Assembly (NCBI GenBank): GCA_016721425.1
Contig: JADKID010000038.1
Coordinates: 972,778-1,036,777, forward strand
Origin: Bryobacterales bacterium
GTDB lineage: Bacteria > Acidobacteriota > Terriglobia > Bryobacterales > Bryobacteraceae
DNA: 64,000 bases
Reading direction: 5' to 3'
Within the stretch, counting starts at the first letter, position 1. Each line of letters opens with the position of its first letter. Positions 9,134 through 18,251 of this stretch are shown here, piece after piece. Under the pieces are notes generated by a model that saw only the letters and a list, made by a program, of their open reading frames with translations, searched no databases and was not told the DNA's origin. The position numbers and the translations under genes were made by a program.

Positions 9134-10015
9134 ATGAATGGCGTGATTGTTGTCGATAAACCGCAGGGTTGGACGTCGCACGACGTGGTCAACCGCATGC
9201 GCCGGCTCGCCGGCACAAAAAAAGTCGGACATCTGGGGACTCTGGACCCCATGGCGACCGGAGTGTTGCCGCTGCTGCTGAACAAGGCCACCAGGCTGGC
9301 GCAGTTCTTCTCGATGAACGAGAAGACCTATGAAGGCACCGTCCGTTTCGGCTTTGCCACCAATACCTATGACGCCGAGGGGGAGGCCACCTCGCCCGAC
9401 GCCGCCCCGGCTCTTTCGCTAGACCAGGCCGAGCGGCTCTTTGCGCCGTTCCGGGGCACGTTTCAGCAGGTGCCCCCCATCGTATCGGCGAAGAAGATCA
9501 ACGGCCGGCCGGCGCATGAACTGGCCCGCAAGAATATTCCCGTGGAGATGAAGCCGGTTGAAGTGACAGTGCTGGCCCTTGATATCGTCCGCGTGGAGGG
9601 CAGTGAGGTGGATATCCGGGTCCACTGCACCGCCGGCACGTATTTGCGGTCCATCGCGCACGACGCCGGCTGCCTGCTGGGTTGCGGCGCCCATCTCAGC
9701 CGCCTGCGCCGCATTCAGTCCGGCGCATTCGCGATCGCCCAGGCTCGCACGCTGGAGCAACTCGGCGCGCTCGCCGAGGCTGGAACTCTGACTGAGGCTC
9801 TGATCCCGTCCGCCCAACTGCTTCCGGGGATCCCTCTGGAAATCGTCGATCAGATCACGGAGACTCATATCCGGCAGGGACGCGATTTCCGCGTATCTCC
9901 CTTCCGCGCCCGCGGCGAGGCCCGGCTGGTGAAGGCTGTCAATGGCGACGGGGAACTGATCGCCATCGGCGAGGCTGTGCTGCCCAACATCTATCACCCG
10001 ATGCTGGTCCTGTAG
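9134..10015 (+). CDS. truB: tRNA pseudouridine(55) synthase TruB
   Basis: A 293-aa enzyme that makes pseudouridine 55 in the T loop of tRNAs. The catalytic block GHLGTLDPMATGVLPL contains the active-site aspartate. The N-terminal GVIVVDKPQGWTSHDVV and the central GTYLRSIAHDAG are also family motifs. Start ATG 9134 was chosen over upstream codons because AGGGG lies eight bases before it and the protein then begins in the family's usual place. It converges on glmU with only four bases between the stops. Confidence 0.95.
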   Translation: MNGVIVVDKPQGWTSHDVVNRMRRLAGTKKVGHLGTLDPMATGVLPLLLNKATRLAQFFSMNEKTYEGTVRFGFATNTYDAEGEATSPDAAPALSLDQAERLFAPFRGTFQQVPPIVSAKKINGRPAHELARKNIPVEMKPVEVTVLALDIVRVEGSEVDIRVHCTAGTYLRSIAHDAGCLLGCGAHLSRLRRIQSGAFAIAQARTLEQLGALAEAGTLTEALIPSAQLLPGIPLEIVDQITETHIRQGRDFRVSPFRARGEARLVKAVNGDGELIAIGEAVLPNIYHPMLVL

Positions 10016-10019
10016 GACG

Positions 10020-11405
10020 CTATTTCTTGGCGCGGCGCGCCGCTGCCCAGCCCTCTTTATTGACCTGTTGTCCTCGCCCGATGCCCAGTGCGTCCGCCGG
10101 CACTGGTTTGGTCACCACGCTGCCTGCTGCTACGTAGCTGCCCTCGCCGATCTCCGCGGGCGCGACGAGAGTCGAGTTGCTGCCCACGAAAGCGCCATCG
10201 CCAATCAGCGTTTTGTGCTTCTTCTGTCCGTCGTAGTTGCACGTAATTGTGCCCGCCCCGATGTTCACCTTGGCGCCGATCTCGGAGTCTCCCAGGTACG
10301 CCAGATGCATTGCTTTCGAGCCGCGGCCTAGTTTCGTGTTCTTGAGTTCCACGAAATTGCCGATGTGGGCGGCCTCTTCCACCACCGCGCCCATGCGCAG
10401 TCGCGCGTACGGCCCCACTTCGGCGCCGTCCCGCAACTCGGAATCGGAAATCGAGGTGAAAGGGAAAACCTTCACCTCCGTGCCAATCACGGCATTGGTC
10501 AGGATCGAGCACGCGCCAATGACTGAGCCCTCGCCGATTCTGGTGCGGCCGCGCAATTGGACGAAGGGCTCCAGCACGCTGTCCGCAGCGGCCTCCACAT
10601 CCAGATCCACGGTGACGGTCTCCGGTTGCTCGATCGTCACGCCGGCGAGCATCAATTGCCTGGTCTTCCTGCCACGGAAAATGCAGTCGACCTCAGCCAA
10701 CTCCACTTTCGTGTTGATGCCGAGCAGTTCGCTGGCATCTTCGATGACGAGCGGCATCGTGTGCTGTCCGTCGGCCCGCATCAACTCCACCACGTCGGTC
10801 AGATAGTACTCACCTGAGGCCGGGTTTGGTGTCACCTTCGCCAGATAAGGCCAGAGCAGGGAAGCCTCGAAGCAGTAGATGCCAGAGTTGATCTCCGTGA
10901 GCCTCTTCTGTTCTGCGTTGGCTGCCTTCTCCTCGACGATGGCCGCTACCCGTCCGGCCTCATCCCGCACGATGCGGCCATAGCCCTTGGGCTCGGCTAG
11001 ATGGGTCGTGATCACTGTTGCCGCCTGGCCCAATTGCTCGTGAGCTTGCAGCAGGCGTTGGATGGTCCCGGCCGAGAGCAGCGGGCAATCGCCGTACAAC
11101 ACCACCACCCGTCCCGCGTTGAGACCGGGCTGCCCGTCACACATCCGTAGGGCGTGCCCCGTGCCCTTCTGTTCCGTCTGTAAAACGAATCCGATACCAT
11201 GGCCGGCGACCTCGGCCTGGACCTGTTCCGCCTGATGCCCGATGACAGCCGTGATGTGACCGGGGGCCGCGACGGTGCGGGCCGCGCGAACCACGTGCTC
11301 CAGCAGGCAGGCGCCGCCGGCGCGGTGCAGAACTTTAGCCAGTTTGGACCGCATGCGGGTGCCTAAGCCGGCCGCGAGTATGACGACGGAGACTGTGTCT
11401 TGCAT
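10020..11405 (-). CDS. glmU: Bifunctional GlmU (UDP-GlcNAc synthesis)
   Basis: A 461-aa enzyme. The N-terminal half is a nucleotidyltransferase (LAAGLGTRMRSKLAK near residues 10-25). The C-terminal half is a left-handed beta helix of hexapeptide repeats carrying the acetyltransferase (VGPYARLRMGA, NFVELKNTKLG, GAGTITCNYDG). It makes UDP-N-acetylglucosamine for peptidoglycan and outer-membrane glycans. ATG 11405 has a strong GGAGG ten bases upstream. It is the last gene of a TPR-yvcK-glmU operon, 10 bases after the yvcK stop. Confidence 0.96.
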   Translation of the reverse strand: MQDTVSVVILAAGLGTRMRSKLAKVLHRAGGACLLEHVVRAARTVAAPGHITAVIGHQAEQVQAEVAGHGIGFVLQTEQKGTGHALRMCDGQPGLNAGRVVVLYGDCPLLSAGTIQRLLQAHEQLGQAATVITTHLAEPKGYGRIVRDEAGRVAAIVEEKAANAEQKRLTEINSGIYCFEASLLWPYLAKVTPNPASGEYYLTDVVELMRADGQHTMPLVIEDASELLGINTKVELAEVDCIFRGRKTRQLMLAGVTIEQPETVTVDLDVEAAADSVLEPFVQLRGRTRIGEGSVIGACSILTNAVIGTEVKVFPFTSISDSELRDGAEVGPYARLRMGAVVEEAAHIGNFVELKNTKLGRGSKAMHLAYLGDSEIGAKVNIGAGTITCNYDGQKKHKTLIGDGAFVGSNSTLVAPAEIGEGSYVAAGSVVTKPVPADALGIGRGQQVNKEGWAAARRAKK

Positions 11406-11415
11406 AAAAATCCTC

Positions 11416-12492
11416 CTACCGGGTTCCGCCCTTTCCGCGCTGCTGCAGAATTCGGCGACGCGCCTTCTTGGCCAGTTCCACGGCCGCCACCGCCACCACG
11501 TCGGAGTCGTGCCGCACCTTGTCACCTTGGGCAAGCAGCCTCATGCCCACCGGTTGGACTCCCAGCGCCTTGAGCTTGTCGAGGTCGTTGGTCACCTGCA
11601 TCGCCCGCTCCCGCGCGTAGCGGACGAGCAGGTTGTCAGCGATTTGGTCCGTGTTGACGATTGCGTAGTCGATCAACCGCCCTCCTGCGTGGCGCTGGAT
11701 CGCCTCGATGTGATCCGATGCGCTCATGCCAGTGGTCTCTCCAGGCTGCCACATCAGGTTCACGAAGCAGGCCTTGATCGCCGGCGATCTCTGGATCGCC
11801 GCCGGGATTCCCTTCACCAGCAGGTTCGGGATCAAACTGGTGAACAAGCTGCCGGGTCCCAGTGTGATCAAATCCGCCTCTCGGATGGCTTTGATCGTAT
11901 CGGCCAGCGGCTTGGCTGTGGCGGGCTGCAACTCCAGCGTGTGGATCGGTGATCCGCTGCGGCTGATGCGGGTCTCTCCATCGACGACACGTCCATTCTC
12001 GAGGTGGGCGCGCAGCGTGACGTTTTCCGCGGTGGAGGGGAAGATCCGGCCATTGATCGCCAGCACTTCAGAGCTCAGACGCACTGCCTTGGCGAAGTCA
12101 CCGGTCATGTGGGTCAGCGCGGCCAGGAATAGATTCCCAAAGCTGTGCCCCTTTAATCCCCGTCCGCTGGCAAAGCGGTACTGGAAGAGCCGTGTCATCA
12201 GCGACTCGTCCTCCGCCAGAGCCGCCATGCAGTTGCGAATGTCCCCGGGAGGAAGAATGTCGAATTCGCGCCGGAGGCGTCCTGAACTGCCGCCATCGTC
12301 GGTTACCGTCACCACCGCTGTGATCTCCACCGAAGGCGTCAGAGGCGTTTCCCGCTGATACGACACCGCGTAGCGTTTCAGCCCCTTGAGCACCGTGGAG
12401 AGGCCCGTGCCTCCACCGATCGCTACAATCCTCAGCGGCGCGTGGGCAGACAGCCTGTCTACGCCGTTTTCCGGCTTGCGCGTCGGCGCCAC
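11416..12492 (-). CDS. yvcK: YvcK/CofD-like uridine-diphosphate-sugar binding protein
   Basis: About 358 aa from GTG 12492, which lies four bases after the stop of the preceding gene; a longer in-frame start at 12618 would overlap it. Family motifs are IVAIGGGTGLSTVLKGLK, VTDDGGSSGRLRREF, LPPGDIRNC and GPGSLFTSLIPNL. In Bacillus, YvcK binds UDP-GlcNAc and coordinates carbon metabolism with peptidoglycan synthesis. The operon with glmU, which makes that same metabolite, supports such a role here. Function in this organism is inferred. Confidence 0.88.
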   Translation of the reverse strand: MAPTRKPENGVDRLSAHAPLRIVAIGGGTGLSTVLKGLKRYAVSYQRETPLTPSVEITAVVTVTDDGGSSGRLRREFDILPPGDIRNCMAALAEDESLMTRLFQYRFASGRGLKGHSFGNLFLAALTHMTGDFAKAVRLSSEVLAINGRIFPSTAENVTLRAHLENGRVVDGETRISRSGSPIHTLELQPATAKPLADTIKAIREADLITLGPGSLFTSLIPNLLVKGIPAAIQRSPAIKACFVNLMWQPGETTGMSASDHIEAIQRHAGGRLIDYAIVNTDQIADNLLVRYARERAMQVTNDLDKLKALGVQPVGMRLLAQGDKVRHDSDVVAVAAVELAKKARRRILQQRGKGGTR

Positions 12493-12496
12493 GGCG

Positions 12497-13024
12497 TCAG
12501 CCGCCGGTCCCTTGCGCCGAGGCCATTGCTTCCTTGAGTTTCGGATGGTGCAGCAATGGGGCGAAATCAGGATCGCTGCGAGCCAGACCTCGCAACGCCG
12601 GATCCATCTGGATCGCATGCCTGAGATGGGAGGCCGCTATATCCATGGAGCCCAGGTGCCCTTCCACCAGCGCCAAAGCGTAGCAAAAGTGCGGTTGCGG
12701 GCCAGCTGAGACAGCGGTCTCCAGACTCTCCCGCGCCTCCCGGTACTTTCTCGCATTGATGAGTCCCACTGCATAGTTGTAGTAGTCCTCAGGCGTATTC
12801 AGGTCCATCGCGGACTGGCTGATCCGCTGCTGGCACATACGCAGGTACATCTGCGCCGATTCATTGACTCCCAGCAGCGGGCCTGTGGCCGCCTGCTGAA
12901 ACAGCGCGCCTGCTTTCTGGAAATCTCCACGATGAAAGTCCTTCATCGCGCGCGCAAACAGGTCCGTATGGGTGCGATTGTCGAGCACCGCCGAGCTATC
13001 GATTTGTTTCACTGCCTTTTTCAT
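12497..13024 (-). CDS. TPR-like repeat protein
   Basis: A 175-aa soluble protein made largely of tetratricopeptide-like helices (AMKDFHRGDFQKAGALFQQA, YNYAVGLINARKYREARESL, SHLRHAIQMDPALRGLARSD). It has no signal peptide or membrane segment. It is the first gene of the yvcK-glmU operon, so a scaffold role near envelope precursor synthesis is possible but unproven. Confidence 0.75.
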   Translation of the reverse strand: MKKAVKQIDSSAVLDNRTHTDLFARAMKDFHRGDFQKAGALFQQAATGPLLGVNESAQMYLRMCQQRISQSAMDLNTPEDYYNYAVGLINARKYREARESLETAVSAGPQPHFCYALALVEGHLGSMDIAASHLRHAIQMDPALRGLARSDPDFAPLLHHPKLKEAMASAQGTGG

Positions 13025-13325
13025 GACGGACGGGCGGGCACAATCCAGGCCCGCCTTCTTTGGTCTCTACTTACCTACCAGATCAGTGCTCACCGGCGCA
13101 ACCGGTCCGACGCCGCATCCCGCAGTTGCTGTGCCTGAGATCGGCAACTGTTGCGGTACTTGACTCCGCGACTGACACCTCCCAACCGCGGGCATTCGGC
13201 CTGGCACAGCCTAAGGTCGTCCTGTTCGTAGCGCCTCCGGTGACCGCCCCAGCTCCCTCTCTCACTGCGAATGAAAGACAATTAATGTTGGCTAGAATCC
13301 CGGGAAACTGTGGTAGATCTTCCAG
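13025..13325. other. Intergenic region without a recognised gene
   Basis: Between the start of the TPR gene and a doubtful small reading frame I see no RNA gene and no strong promoter. Reading frames here are arginine- and proline-rich, as expected of noncoding GC-rich DNA. It presumably holds the promoter of the TPR-yvcK-glmU operon. Confidence 0.5.
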
Positions 13326-13511
13326 ATGCGAATGTCCCGGTTCGGTTCTCTCCGTCATCCGCATCTGCCCTGGACGCAGAATGCGCCGGCAACCGTGTCG
13401 CAAGGCCTCACATTCCTCGCCTTGTGTTTCTGCGGCCTCGTCGCCTTGGCGGTAGTGCTCAATGTCCTCGTCGGTCTTTGTTTCGACCTTCTACCCGGTG
13501 GTGGCCGCTAG
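13326..13511 (+). CDS. Possible small membrane protein
   Basis: A 61-codon frame from ATG 13326. Its C-terminal half is a convincing single membrane helix (GLTFLALCFCGLVALAVVLN) after a polar, basic N-terminus, the normal shape of a small inner-membrane protein. There is no clear ribosome-binding site, and no family is recognised. It could be a chance frame. Confidence 0.35.
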   Translation: MRMSRFGSLRHPHLPWTQNAPATVSQGLTFLALCFCGLVALAVVLNVLVGLCFDLLPGGGR

Positions 13512-13576
13512 GCGGCTCCCAACCCAGATGGCCGCCGCACGAACCTCGTACAACTCTCCGGTAAGTCGGTTTGGCA

Positions 13577-14755
13577 CTACCGGATCAGCGGCTTGTCCAG
13601 AGAGTCCCAGTTGTAGGCCCGTGCCACTCGCTCCAGGATGGCGCGCGTGAGAGCACTGCCGCTGTCGCTGTTGGTCATCACCACGACGCCGTAACCCTTG
13701 GCTCGGTGAGCCAGCAGTTCGCAACGGAATCCCCAGTTGGCTCCGCCATGGCTGAAATACCAGCCTTCGCCCTTCTGCTGGATACTGAAGCCCACGGCGA
13801 ACGGACCGGCCCCCACCGGTGTCACCATCTCCTGCATCATGGTCCTGCTGAGGGTGCGGGTCGATCTGCCCGCCAGCGCCAACTGCACCTCAATCGCGAG
13901 CTTGGCCAGGTCAACGGGGGTGGTCCACAGGCCGGCCGCTGCCTGCTCCGGATAGACGTGCCATTTGGGGCCCATCGGCTGACCTTGTTCGCTGTGGCCT
14001 CGGGCGGCCTGGTATTCGCGGGCGGCTGGCAGGGGTTGCTGGTAGGTGCTGTTGGCCATCCCGAGGGGGCCGAGAATCCAATCCTGCAGGATCTCCGCAA
14101 AAGGCCGGCCCACGGCGTCTGTGAGTGCGAGCTGCTGAATGGTGACCGCTCCGCCTGAGTATTGGGAGCCCGCCAGAGGCGGCCGCACCAGGCGCACCGC
14201 GCGGGTATTCGACGGCGCCACGCCGTCTAGGATCTGCGGGAGAGACGGTAGCCGGGTGAGCGGCTCATAGCCAGGAAATCCCAGACCGTCGCCCGTTCCC
14301 GAAGTATGGCTCATCAGTGTTCGCGGAGTTACGGGGGCGTCGCCGCCAAACGGATGATCCGGGATCTTCCACGACTTCAAGATCGTGTTCACGTCCTGGT
14401 CCAGGCCGAATCTTCCCTCCTGGACGGCCTTCAGCGATGCCATGGCCGCGACCGGCTTGCTGATCGAGGCAGCCTGGAACATCGTCTCCGTGTTGGCGAG
14501 CGCGCCGGATTTCACGTCGGCCACGCCCCACGTCCTGGCCCACGCCACCCGGAAGTCCCGGATCACGGCGACGCTGACCGCGGGAACGTGGAAGCGCTCC
14601 ATCAGCTCTTTCAACGTGAAGGGATCCGTCCCCTGGTGGCTGGGCGACTGCGCGTTTTCGATGGCGGCAATGAATCGCTGTTGATCGTCCTGTGCCTGCG
14701 CCAGCGCGGTCAGGGATAGGAGTGTGGCCAGATACAGGAGCCGTGCGACTGTCAT
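13577..14755 (-). CDS. Secreted serine hydrolase, beta-lactamase class C fold
   Basis: A 392-aa protein with a signal peptide (LLYLATLLSLTALAQAQ). The nucleophile motif SxxK is SISK in MFQAASISKPVAAM. YSGG may supply the YxN-type tyrosine, and HGGANWG supplies the HxG near the C-terminus. The family includes D-Ala-D-Ala peptidases, esterases and beta-lactamases, and the true substrate cannot be read from the sequence. GGAGGAAT lies upstream of the ATG. It is downstream of, and probably cotranscribed with, the small gene at 14791. Confidence 0.82.
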   Translation of the reverse strand: MTVARLLYLATLLSLTALAQAQDDQQRFIAAIENAQSPSHQGTDPFTLKELMERFHVPAVSVAVIRDFRVAWARTWGVADVKSGALANTETMFQAASISKPVAAMASLKAVQEGRFGLDQDVNTILKSWKIPDHPFGGDAPVTPRTLMSHTSGTGDGLGFPGYEPLTRLPSLPQILDGVAPSNTRAVRLVRPPLAGSQYSGGAVTIQQLALTDAVGRPFAEILQDWILGPLGMANSTYQQPLPAAREYQAARGHSEQGQPMGPKWHVYPEQAAAGLWTTPVDLAKLAIEVQLALAGRSTRTLSRTMMQEMVTPVGAGPFAVGFSIQQKGEGWYFSHGGANWGFRCELLAHRAKGYGVVVMTNSDSGSALTRAILERVARAYNWDSLDKPLIR

Positions 14756-14790
14756 AGCGAAATTCCTCCAGCGGCAGAATGGCGGGACGC

Positions 14791-15315
14791 TCAGTAACTC
14801 AGATCCTTGGCCCGCAAATCAGTCAGCAGATTCCACTGACGCGCCTCCGCCGGCCGCGCATCGCGCAGCCACTTTCTCTCGGCGTCCGGGACCTTCCGGC
14901 AAAGCGTATCCTCTTTGTCCAGGCGATATTCAAAGAGCCTCTCTTCCACCGAGGAGAGCCGTGCCAGTTGCTCCAGGCTGCCCTCCGCGCCGGCGCTCAC
15001 GCGCAGTGCCAGGCATACGATGTAGCCCAGGCGGTTTTGCGCGCTGCGGCGGCGGGCCTCGCGGATGATCCACTCCCAATCGAGGTTCTCGAAGCTCATC
15101 ACCAGCCACGGCAGCGCTTCCACCACCCGTTCGTCCACGTGGTCACAGGAAAGCGCCGCCAGCAGAACCACGGCCGGATCGTGCTGGACCGCATCCTCCT
15201 CGTCTTCCGCGAGGCTCTGCAAGCCAGGGTAGCCGAGCGATCCTAACGCATCGCACAGGGCTCGGGACCGCGCCTGCTCCTTCTTTGTCGCTGAGAGTTT
15301 TGTTCGCTGCACCAA
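14791..15315 (-). CDS. Uncharacterised protein, helical-repeat-like
   Basis: About 174 aa. The body (HDPAVVLLAALSCDHVDERVV, ALPWLVMSFENLDWEWIIRE) looks like a short all-helical repeat protein; no family is recognised. The start is uncertain. An ATG at 15375 is open in frame, but it lies on the same CATG as the modB start and gives an unconvincing N-terminus, so TTG 15315 (or GTG 15312) was preferred. It precedes the serine hydrolase gene by 35 bases. Confidence 0.55.
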   Translation of the reverse strand: MVQRTKLSATKKEQARSRALCDALGSLGYPGLQSLAEDEEDAVQHDPAVVLLAALSCDHVDERVVEALPWLVMSFENLDWEWIIREARRRSAQNRLGYIVCLALRVSAGAEGSLEQLARLSSVEERLFEYRLDKEDTLCRKVPDAERKWLRDARPAEARQWNLLTDLRAKDLSY

Positions 15316-15354
15316 GAGACAATCTACACCGCCACGCAGGGGCGCGGGGAGTCC

Positions 15355-15360
15355 TATAAT
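15355..15360 (+). promoter_or_regulatory. -10 element before modB
   Basis: A perfect TATAAT lies 14 bases before the modB ATG. No good -35 is seen at 17 bases, so it may need an activator or an extended element. A start here would give a very short leader. Confidence 0.35.
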
Positions 15361-15373
15361 AAATGGTCTTCTC

Positions 15374-16048
15374 ATGGGTATCGATTGGTTTCCTCTCTGG
15401 CTCAGTCTGCGGGTCGCGGCACTCTCCACGCTGATCTCGTTATTGGCTGGATTGTGGCTCGCCTGGCTGTTCGCAAGCCGGACATTTCGGGGCAAAAATG
15501 TTCTTGAGGCGTGCATCACTCTCCCCCTCGTCCTGCCCCCAACCGTGCTTGGCTACTATCTGCTGATCCTGCTGGGCCGGCAGAGCCAGTTGGGCAAAGT
15601 GTACGAGTGGATCTTCGGCCAACCGCTCGTTTTTACCTGGCAGGCGGCCGTAGTAGCTGCGCTGCTCCACTCCGCTCCGCTGCTCATCAAGTTCTCCACT
15701 GCCGCCATGGAGAGCGTTCCGCGCCGCTATCCCAAGGCCGCCCGCTCGCTCGGAGCTTCCGAGTGGAAGGTGTTCTGGCGGGTCTCGCTGCCTCTGGCTT
15801 GGAGCCAGATCCTGGCCGCCACCGCGTTGGCCTTCGCGCGCTCATTGGGCGATTTCGGCATCACCATCATGCTCGCCGGCAATATCCCCGGCCGCACGCA
15901 GACCGTCTCCGTGGCGATCTACGATGCCGTGGAGGGCGGCCGCGGCGATGTGGCGCGCGTACTGGTTCTGGTCATCTCCGCCATCGCCCTGGTGAGCCTG
16001 ACTCTGGCCAATCGCCTGGGCCGGCTGTCGGTGGGGAAGGCGGGCTAA
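15374..16048 (+). CDS. modB: Molybdate ABC transporter permease ModB
   Basis: A 224-aa integral membrane protein with about five helices. The N-terminus DWFPLWLSLRVAALSTLIS and the EAA-like loop (RYPKAARSLGASEWKVFWRV) are typical of ModB. It forms the channel for molybdate import with ModC. No binding protein gene (modA) is present anywhere in the window. The stop is four bases before modC. Confidence 0.92.
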   Translation: MGIDWFPLWLSLRVAALSTLISLLAGLWLAWLFASRTFRGKNVLEACITLPLVLPPTVLGYYLLILLGRQSQLGKVYEWIFGQPLVFTWQAAVVAALLHSAPLLIKFSTAAMESVPRRYPKAARSLGASEWKVFWRVSLPLAWSQILAATALAFARSLGDFGITIMLAGNIPGRTQTVSVAIYDAVEGGRGDVARVLVLVISAIALVSLTLANRLGRLSVGKAG

Positions 16049-16052
16049 CGCG

Positions 16053-17129
16053 ATGATCGATGCCCGCATTCGCAGGACGTTTCCCAGCCGGCACGACTCC
16101 GCTGAATTCACGCTCGACGTACACCTCCGCACCGCCGCCCGCATCGCCGTCCTGTTCGGGCCCAGCGGGGCGGGAAAGTCGCTCACTCTGGAGTCCATTG
16201 CGGGGTTCACTACGCCGGATGACGGCCGTATTCTGGTGGATGACGTCCTGTTCTTTGACGCGGCCTCCAAGCTCTCCCTGAGCCCCCAGCAACGCCGCGG
16301 CGGCTACGTCTTCCAGAGCTCCGCGCTATTTCCTCATATGACGTTGCGCGATAACCTGAGCTTCGCCGCTGGCTCCATGCCGCGCCTGGAGCGCCGCCGC
16401 GCCGTCGGCGCGATGCTGGAACAATTCCACCTTCAAGATGTTGGCGGCCGCAGTCCGGCTGAGCTTTCCGGCGGCCAGCGTCAGCGCGGCTCCATCGCAC
16501 GATCCCTGCTTTCCTCGCCCCGGATACTGCTGCTCGACGAGCCCTCCAGCGGACTCGATGCGCCATTGCGCGAGGAGCTCTACGCGGTGCTCGACGAGGT
16601 TCGCGTTGCTTTTCAGATCCCCATCCTCCTGGTCACGCACGACCTGGATGAGGCGATGCAACTCGGCGAGGAGATGTACGTTCTCCACTCCGGTCGTGTT
16701 GTGCAGCACGGTGCGCCGGGCGATATTCTGGACCACCCCGCTACGGAGGAAGTGGCCGCGCTGCTCGGCCGGTTCAACGTGTTTGATGCCGAGATTCTGA
16801 CAATGGACCCGGCAGGCAACTGCAGCCGCCTGCATTGCACGGCCGCCTCCGGGTTCGCGTTCGAACTCGATGGTCCGTACTTTCCTGGACATATGCTTGG
16901 CTCGAAACTGCGGTTGGGGATCCGCGCCGATGCGCTGCGGGTAACCGCCTACTCCGCGCACGGCGCGGCGATGCGCCTGAAGAAACTGGGCCGCCGCACG
17001 CAAACCGTGCGGGCGGAGTTCGAGGGCGGCATCGTGGCCGAGATCCCGGGCAGCGGTCTGGAAGGTGGTGCGCATAATGGAGAGTGGATGGTGCGTTTCC
17101 CTCCGGAAGCCTTGAGACTCTTAAAATGA
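16053..17129 (+). CDS. modC: Molybdate ABC transporter ATPase ModC
   Basis: A 358-aa protein. The ATPase domain has Walker A GPSGAGKS, the signature LSGGQRQR, Walker B ILLLDEPSSGLD and the switch histidine VTHDLDEA. The last ~120 residues form the TOBE/MOP-type domain that senses molybdate in this family. It powers ModB. Its stop overlaps the start of the FmdE gene (ATGA). Confidence 0.93.
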   Translation: MIDARIRRTFPSRHDSAEFTLDVHLRTAARIAVLFGPSGAGKSLTLESIAGFTTPDDGRILVDDVLFFDAASKLSLSPQQRRGGYVFQSSALFPHMTLRDNLSFAAGSMPRLERRRAVGAMLEQFHLQDVGGRSPAELSGGQRQRGSIARSLLSSPRILLLDEPSSGLDAPLREELYAVLDEVRVAFQIPILLVTHDLDEAMQLGEEMYVLHSGRVVQHGAPGDILDHPATEEVAALLGRFNVFDAEILTMDPAGNCSRLHCTAASGFAFELDGPYFPGHMLGSKLRLGIRADALRVTAYSAHGAAMRLKKLGRRTQTVRAEFEGGIVAEIPGSGLEGGAHNGEWMVRFPPEALRLLK

Positions 17130-17716
17130 AGTCCTTCTCCGAATATGAGGTGTTGGCCGCCCAGGCGCACGGGCATATGTGCGCTGGGCAGGTGCTGGGG
17201 TTGCGTCTGGCCATCCATGGCCTGGGACTGCTGGGCATCGACGATCCAACCGGCACTCAGCGCAAACGTCTGGTGACCTTCGTCGAGATCGACCGCTGCG
17301 CCACCGATGCCATCAGTGTGGTCACCGGCTGCCGCCTGGGCAAACGCGCGCTGAAGTTCGTCGACTTCGGCAAGATGGCCGCGACGTTCTGCGATTTGCA
17401 GACGGGGCGCTCCGTGCGCGTGGTGGCGAAGGAGTCCAGCAAGCAACGGGCCCGGGAGCTCTACCCAGCGATCGCGGACCGCAATGAACAGCAGATGACG
17501 GCGTATCGCGAACTGCCGGATTCCGAGCTCTTCGAATCCGAGTGGGTTACCGTGCACGTCGGCCCCGAGGACTTGCCCGGCTTCAAGGGACCTCGTGTCG
17601 TCTGCGAGCAGTGCGGCGAAGGGATCAACTTCCAGCGCGAAGTGCTCGCCGGCGGCCTCACGCTCTGCCGCGGATGCGCTGGCGAACGCTACTATGAACC
17701 GCTGCCACATCACTGA
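17126..17716 (+). CDS. FmdE-family protein with C-terminal zinc ribbon
   Basis: A 196-aa protein. The N-terminal domain carries the FmdE hallmark AQAHGHMCAGQVLGLRLA and CATDAISVVTGCRLGKRALKFVDFGK (cut here into conserved pieces). The last 40 residues form a four-cysteine ribbon (CEQCGEG ... CRGCAGE). FmdE was named from the formylmethanofuran dehydrogenase operon, but bacterial members have no fixed role. The ATGA overlap with modC and the molybdenum enzyme downstream suggest a link with molybdenum or molybdopterin use. Start 17126 was chosen for that overlap. Confidence 0.85.
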   Translation: MKSFSEYEVLAAQAHGHMCAGQVLGLRLAIHGLGLLGIDDPTGTQRKRLVTFVEIDRCATDAISVVTGCRLGKRALKFVDFGKMAATFCDLQTGRSVRVVAKESSKQRARELYPAIADRNEQQMTAYRELPDSELFESEWVTVHVGPEDLPGFKGPRVVCEQCGEGINFQREVLAGGLTLCRGCAGERYYEPLPHH

Positions 17717-18251
17717 CAGGCGCATGCTGGGCGGCGTGGAGCCGCTCTTGGCGCGCATCGCCGTCAATGACGCAGAGGGCGTGGAGTTGATTCAGATCCG
17801 CGAGAAAGACCTCCCGGCGCGCGCGCTGTGCGAACTGGTCTCCCGTGCCGTGGCGCTGTGCCGGCACTCGAAAGTGATCGTGAACACGCGTGTCGATGTC
17901 GCGCTGGCCTGTGGCGCGCACGGGGTTCACTTGCCGGCCTATTCCCCCGCGCCCGGCGAATTCCGGCGCATCGTGCCGCCCGGGTTTATCATCGGCGTCT
18001 CCTGCCATGACCTCGCCGAACTCCGCGCCGCTGAGAGCGAAGGCGCCGATTACGCCCTCTTCGCCCCCGTGTTTCGCCCGCTCTCCAAGACGGACCCGCG
18101 CCCGCCGCATGGTCTCGATGGCCTGCGCGCGGCGTGCCGAAGCGTGCGCCTGCCCGTCTACGCGCTGGGCGGCATCACGGGCGGGAACGCGCCTGATTGC
18201 GTGCAGGCCGGCGCCGCGGGCATCGCCGGCATCACGCTGTTTCAATCGTAA
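17694..18251 (+). CDS. Thiamine phosphate synthase family protein (ThiE/TenI-like)
   Basis: A 185-aa TIM-barrel protein; ATG 17694 overlaps the end of the FmdE gene by 23 bases. Family motifs are HITDR, IQIREKDL, VNTRVDVALACGAHGVHLP, IGVSCHD and the C-terminal YALGGITGGNAPDCVQAGA phosphate-binding loop. Members are either ThiE, which joins the two halves of thiamine, or TenI, a thiazole aromatase with a similar fold. The two cannot be told apart here. It is the last gene of the modB-modC-fmdE block, converging on the molybdenum enzyme genes. Confidence 0.82.
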   Translation: MNRCHITDRRMLGGVEPLLARIAVNDAEGVELIQIREKDLPARALCELVSRAVALCRHSKVIVNTRVDVALACGAHGVHLPAYSPAPGEFRRIVPPGFIIGVSCHDLAELRAAESEGADYALFAPVFRPLSKTDPRPPHGLDGLRAACRSVRLPVYALGGITGGNAPDCVQAGAAGIAGITLFQS

